Below, in pieces: positions 62,001-64,000 of a DNA stretch of 64,000 nucleotides; position 1 is the stretch's first letter, and each line of letters begins with the position of its first letter. The position numbers and the translations under genes were made by a program. Source of the DNA: Phoebastria nigripes (taxonomy: Eukaryota; Chordata; Aves; Procellariiformes; Diomedeidae); NCBI GenBank assembly GCA_035582835.1, contig JAYKAV010002969.1:62001-126000 (forward strand), given 5' to 3'. The notes beneath the pieces were generated by a model that was given only the letters and a program-made list of their open reading frames with translations, did not search any database and was not told where the DNA came from.

Positions 62001-64000
62001 ATGCTGTACAAAGAAACAAGAAGATAGCAAGAAGGCACTGGTCTTGGCTGTCTGGTTCGAGACTTGGAGCTGCATTTTGTCTCATATCCACCCTTGTTTA
62101 ACACAACTCCCAGAAGCTTCAGATAACTTCTGAGCTCTCGGCATTCCGTGCTGTAGCTAGTAAGTGTTGTTTGACAGCAAGCAGGATGCTTAACAATTGT
62201 GCTCTGTTATTTGTCTGAATCTTATAGATCCACTTTTTCTTTAAACTGAGACCTGTAGATACCAAAAGTGCAAAATATTATTTTTCAAACTTTCATTATG
62301 CAGATGCTCTTCATTTTTTGAGTTGGTTTTTTAGAACTTTAAAGTCATTAACCAATTACAACAGAGCTTGTTACAGCTTGGCTCATTTAGTGTGTTCCTG
62401 AGGGGAAAAAAGGCAAATTGCTGCTCATGCATTCAGCTGTAGTTGAGTGTGCATTAAACTCTGTCTCACCCCCTGTATGCTATTCTGAGCTTCTGCATGC
62501 AGACATGTGCTGAGTTGAGCCAGGTATACCACCAAAGCCTTGATGTCCTGGGATGTTGGCTGTGATGGGATGAAATCATACACCTTGCTGTTATAATAAA
62601 NATCAGAAAGAAAAACTTCTAAAGAGTTTGGGGAGGGTTTCAGGGGAAGAGTTGTGCTGGTACAGCCTGTGGCCTTCAGTCTGGCTAACAGAAACAGGGC
62701 AAAGAACGCTTTTTGCCAATATAACTTGCACTTTTATTACAGGAATTAGCAAATGCTGAAGTATAAACACCATGTTAGAATTACTGTTTGTAAATCACTT
62801 CTGACTCTACTTCCAGGGAAGAGCCCTACTGGCGGGTGTTACGATGCCACTTACAGCCAGAATTTAGGAGCTTTCTTCTAGGAGGGCTGCAGAGACTGGT
62901 GGTTGAACTATGCTCTTTGGTTGCTTTAAGTCTCCCAGCAAATGAGTGAGGTGTGTTCATAGACACAGGAAAGCCCACTCCTAAGGTTGTTAAATAAGTT
63001 GATTTGAATGTGGAAATAGGAGTGTCTTCATTACAGAATCCTTTCCCAGGTATTCTGGAGTACTCCTACGGTGGCTGTAGGTTTCTGTGACGTTTAATAT
63101 GAGGTTTTGTATTTAATAGCATTTTGCTAAACTTTGTTAGATGGGAATTGATTTTATTTGCTGAGCGTTTCTTTCTGAAAGCTCATAAAAGAAAACTAAG
63201 TACTGCAAAAATACACCATGTGAGTACTGAATTACAAGATTTGATTTTTGTGGCCAAATGCCAATTATCCTGAAATCAGGTAATTAGATCAAGTATTTTC
63301 TAGTACTCCATGTACCTGGCAGTGAGTATGTAGTATTTATAGGTGAAAGAAAACAAGTGATGAGTCATGTGTTAGGAGCCAAATATGTGTATTTCCATAG
63401 CCTGTTCTATTATAAATATATTCTGTTGTTTAGCATCTGACATACTTAATTTTGTAGTCAGTTGTCAATTGTATAGCTAGTGGTTAGTATTCTGTACATG
63501 CTTTAACTATTTCCTTGTTTCTAAGTACATGTAGCACTTGAATGTGTAAATATTCTGAGTTTAAGGCAGTTTGAGAGGCAGAGGTAGTTAAATAAAGCTA
63601 AAGAAGTGAGTTGGTCTTTAAGACGTAATACAGTGAAATATTTTTAGCAAGTCCGGTGTTTTTCTGAAAAGTACAATGAGAGACTATATGATAAGGTTTG
63701 AAAAACATATCTGTCTGAAGGGGTAACATTGAATAATACAATATCCAAATAGATGCCTTATGGGGTAGATAATCACGTACTGTGCATCCTTTGCTATAGT
63801 ATTATGTAGTTTGGCTATTGTAAATTCTGTTTGTACCTGAGGGAAAGATATTGTAAGAGTAAATACCAACCAAAACTTTTAAAATTCCTTATTCTGCAGT
63901 CTTTAGCAAGGCTTCCTCAAGCAGGGGTGGTTTGGGGCAGGTGGGTGTTAATGCTCTATGATTTAGTGGGCCCCAGTGAACCTGTACCTGAAGTGATACA
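53071..64000. other. Intronic DNA, no gene seen
   Basis: Unique AT-rich sequence to the end of the window. It holds a CpG-containing hairpin at 55994-56008, T-runs (54568-54588, 60966-60976), and an N at 62601. Stretches near 58.65-58.90 kb and 60.72-60.97 kb have a dense mix of transcription-factor-like words, but no claim of function is made. Open frames (up to 106 codons at 55582-55902) have no recognised similarity. Confidence 0.55.
55994..56008. repeat. Short CpG-containing palindrome
   Basis: CACGTT-TCG-AACGTG: 6-bp arms around a 3-nt centre with three CpG dinucleotides in AT-rich DNA. Each arm is also an E'-box-like word (CACGTT). Confidence 0.6.

Larger units (their letters stand above)
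11792..64000 (+). other. ZFYVE28: ZFYVE28 intron 1 (extends beyond window)
   Basis: From the donor GTAAGT at 11792 no acceptor leads into sequence that I recognise as the second ZFYVE28 exon, so the rest of the window is taken as first intron, over 52 kb. A very long first intron is usual for this gene in other vertebrates, as I recall. Its first 600 bases are still CpG-rich. Repeats and other features inside it are listed separately. Confidence 0.65.

Noticed and set aside
1..64000. Search for a novel gene system, CRISPR-like arrays, tRNA or other RNA genes
   Set aside because: No regularly spaced repeats with unique spacers, no cloverleaf or known RNA sequence was found. The only arrays are simple repeats and LTR-internal tandem repeats.

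Overview
The window looks like a piece of a bird nuclear genome, probably a neoavian. The evidence is long AT-rich non-coding DNA, two CR1 LINE copies, three ERV solo LTRs of types common in birds, one strong CpG island, and spliced vertebrate coding exons. Thirteen isolated single N bases suggest a draft consensus. The species cannot be named from sequence alone.

Layout. A CpG island at about 10.6-12.4 kb is the only gene-dense part and appears to be a head-to-head promoter. To its right, on the + strand, lies the first coding exon of ZFYVE28 (LST2 homologue; MMNRFRKWLYKPK then a splice donor, 11753-11791). The remaining 52 kb would be its very long first intron. To its left, on the - strand, a 128-nt exon (7764-7891) with a strong start context encodes a 37-residue N-terminus that I assign to CFAP99, a cilia/flagella-associated protein. 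That assignment rests mainly on gene order: as I recall, CFAP99 is the divergent neighbour of ZFYVE28 in mammals. No further exon of either gene was recognised.

The promoter holds a full RFX X-box (the motif of ciliary genes), a YY1 site, three ZNF143-type ACTACA motifs, an inverted CCAAT box and an NRF1 palindrome. This fits a housekeeping promoter shared with a ciliary gene.

The intron contains two solo LTRs of one family in opposite orientation (25318-25862 and 40523-41066), each with a perfect 5-bp target duplication. It also holds a 1.27-kb LTR with two internal tandem arrays (51800-53070), two 5'-truncated CR1 copies (27.2-27.8 kb and 31.7-32.8 kb), a probable ancient sauropsid repeat, microsatellites and a few short hairpins. 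I found no RNA genes, CRISPR arrays or evidence of a novel gene system. The most interesting part is the architecture of the bidirectional promoter.
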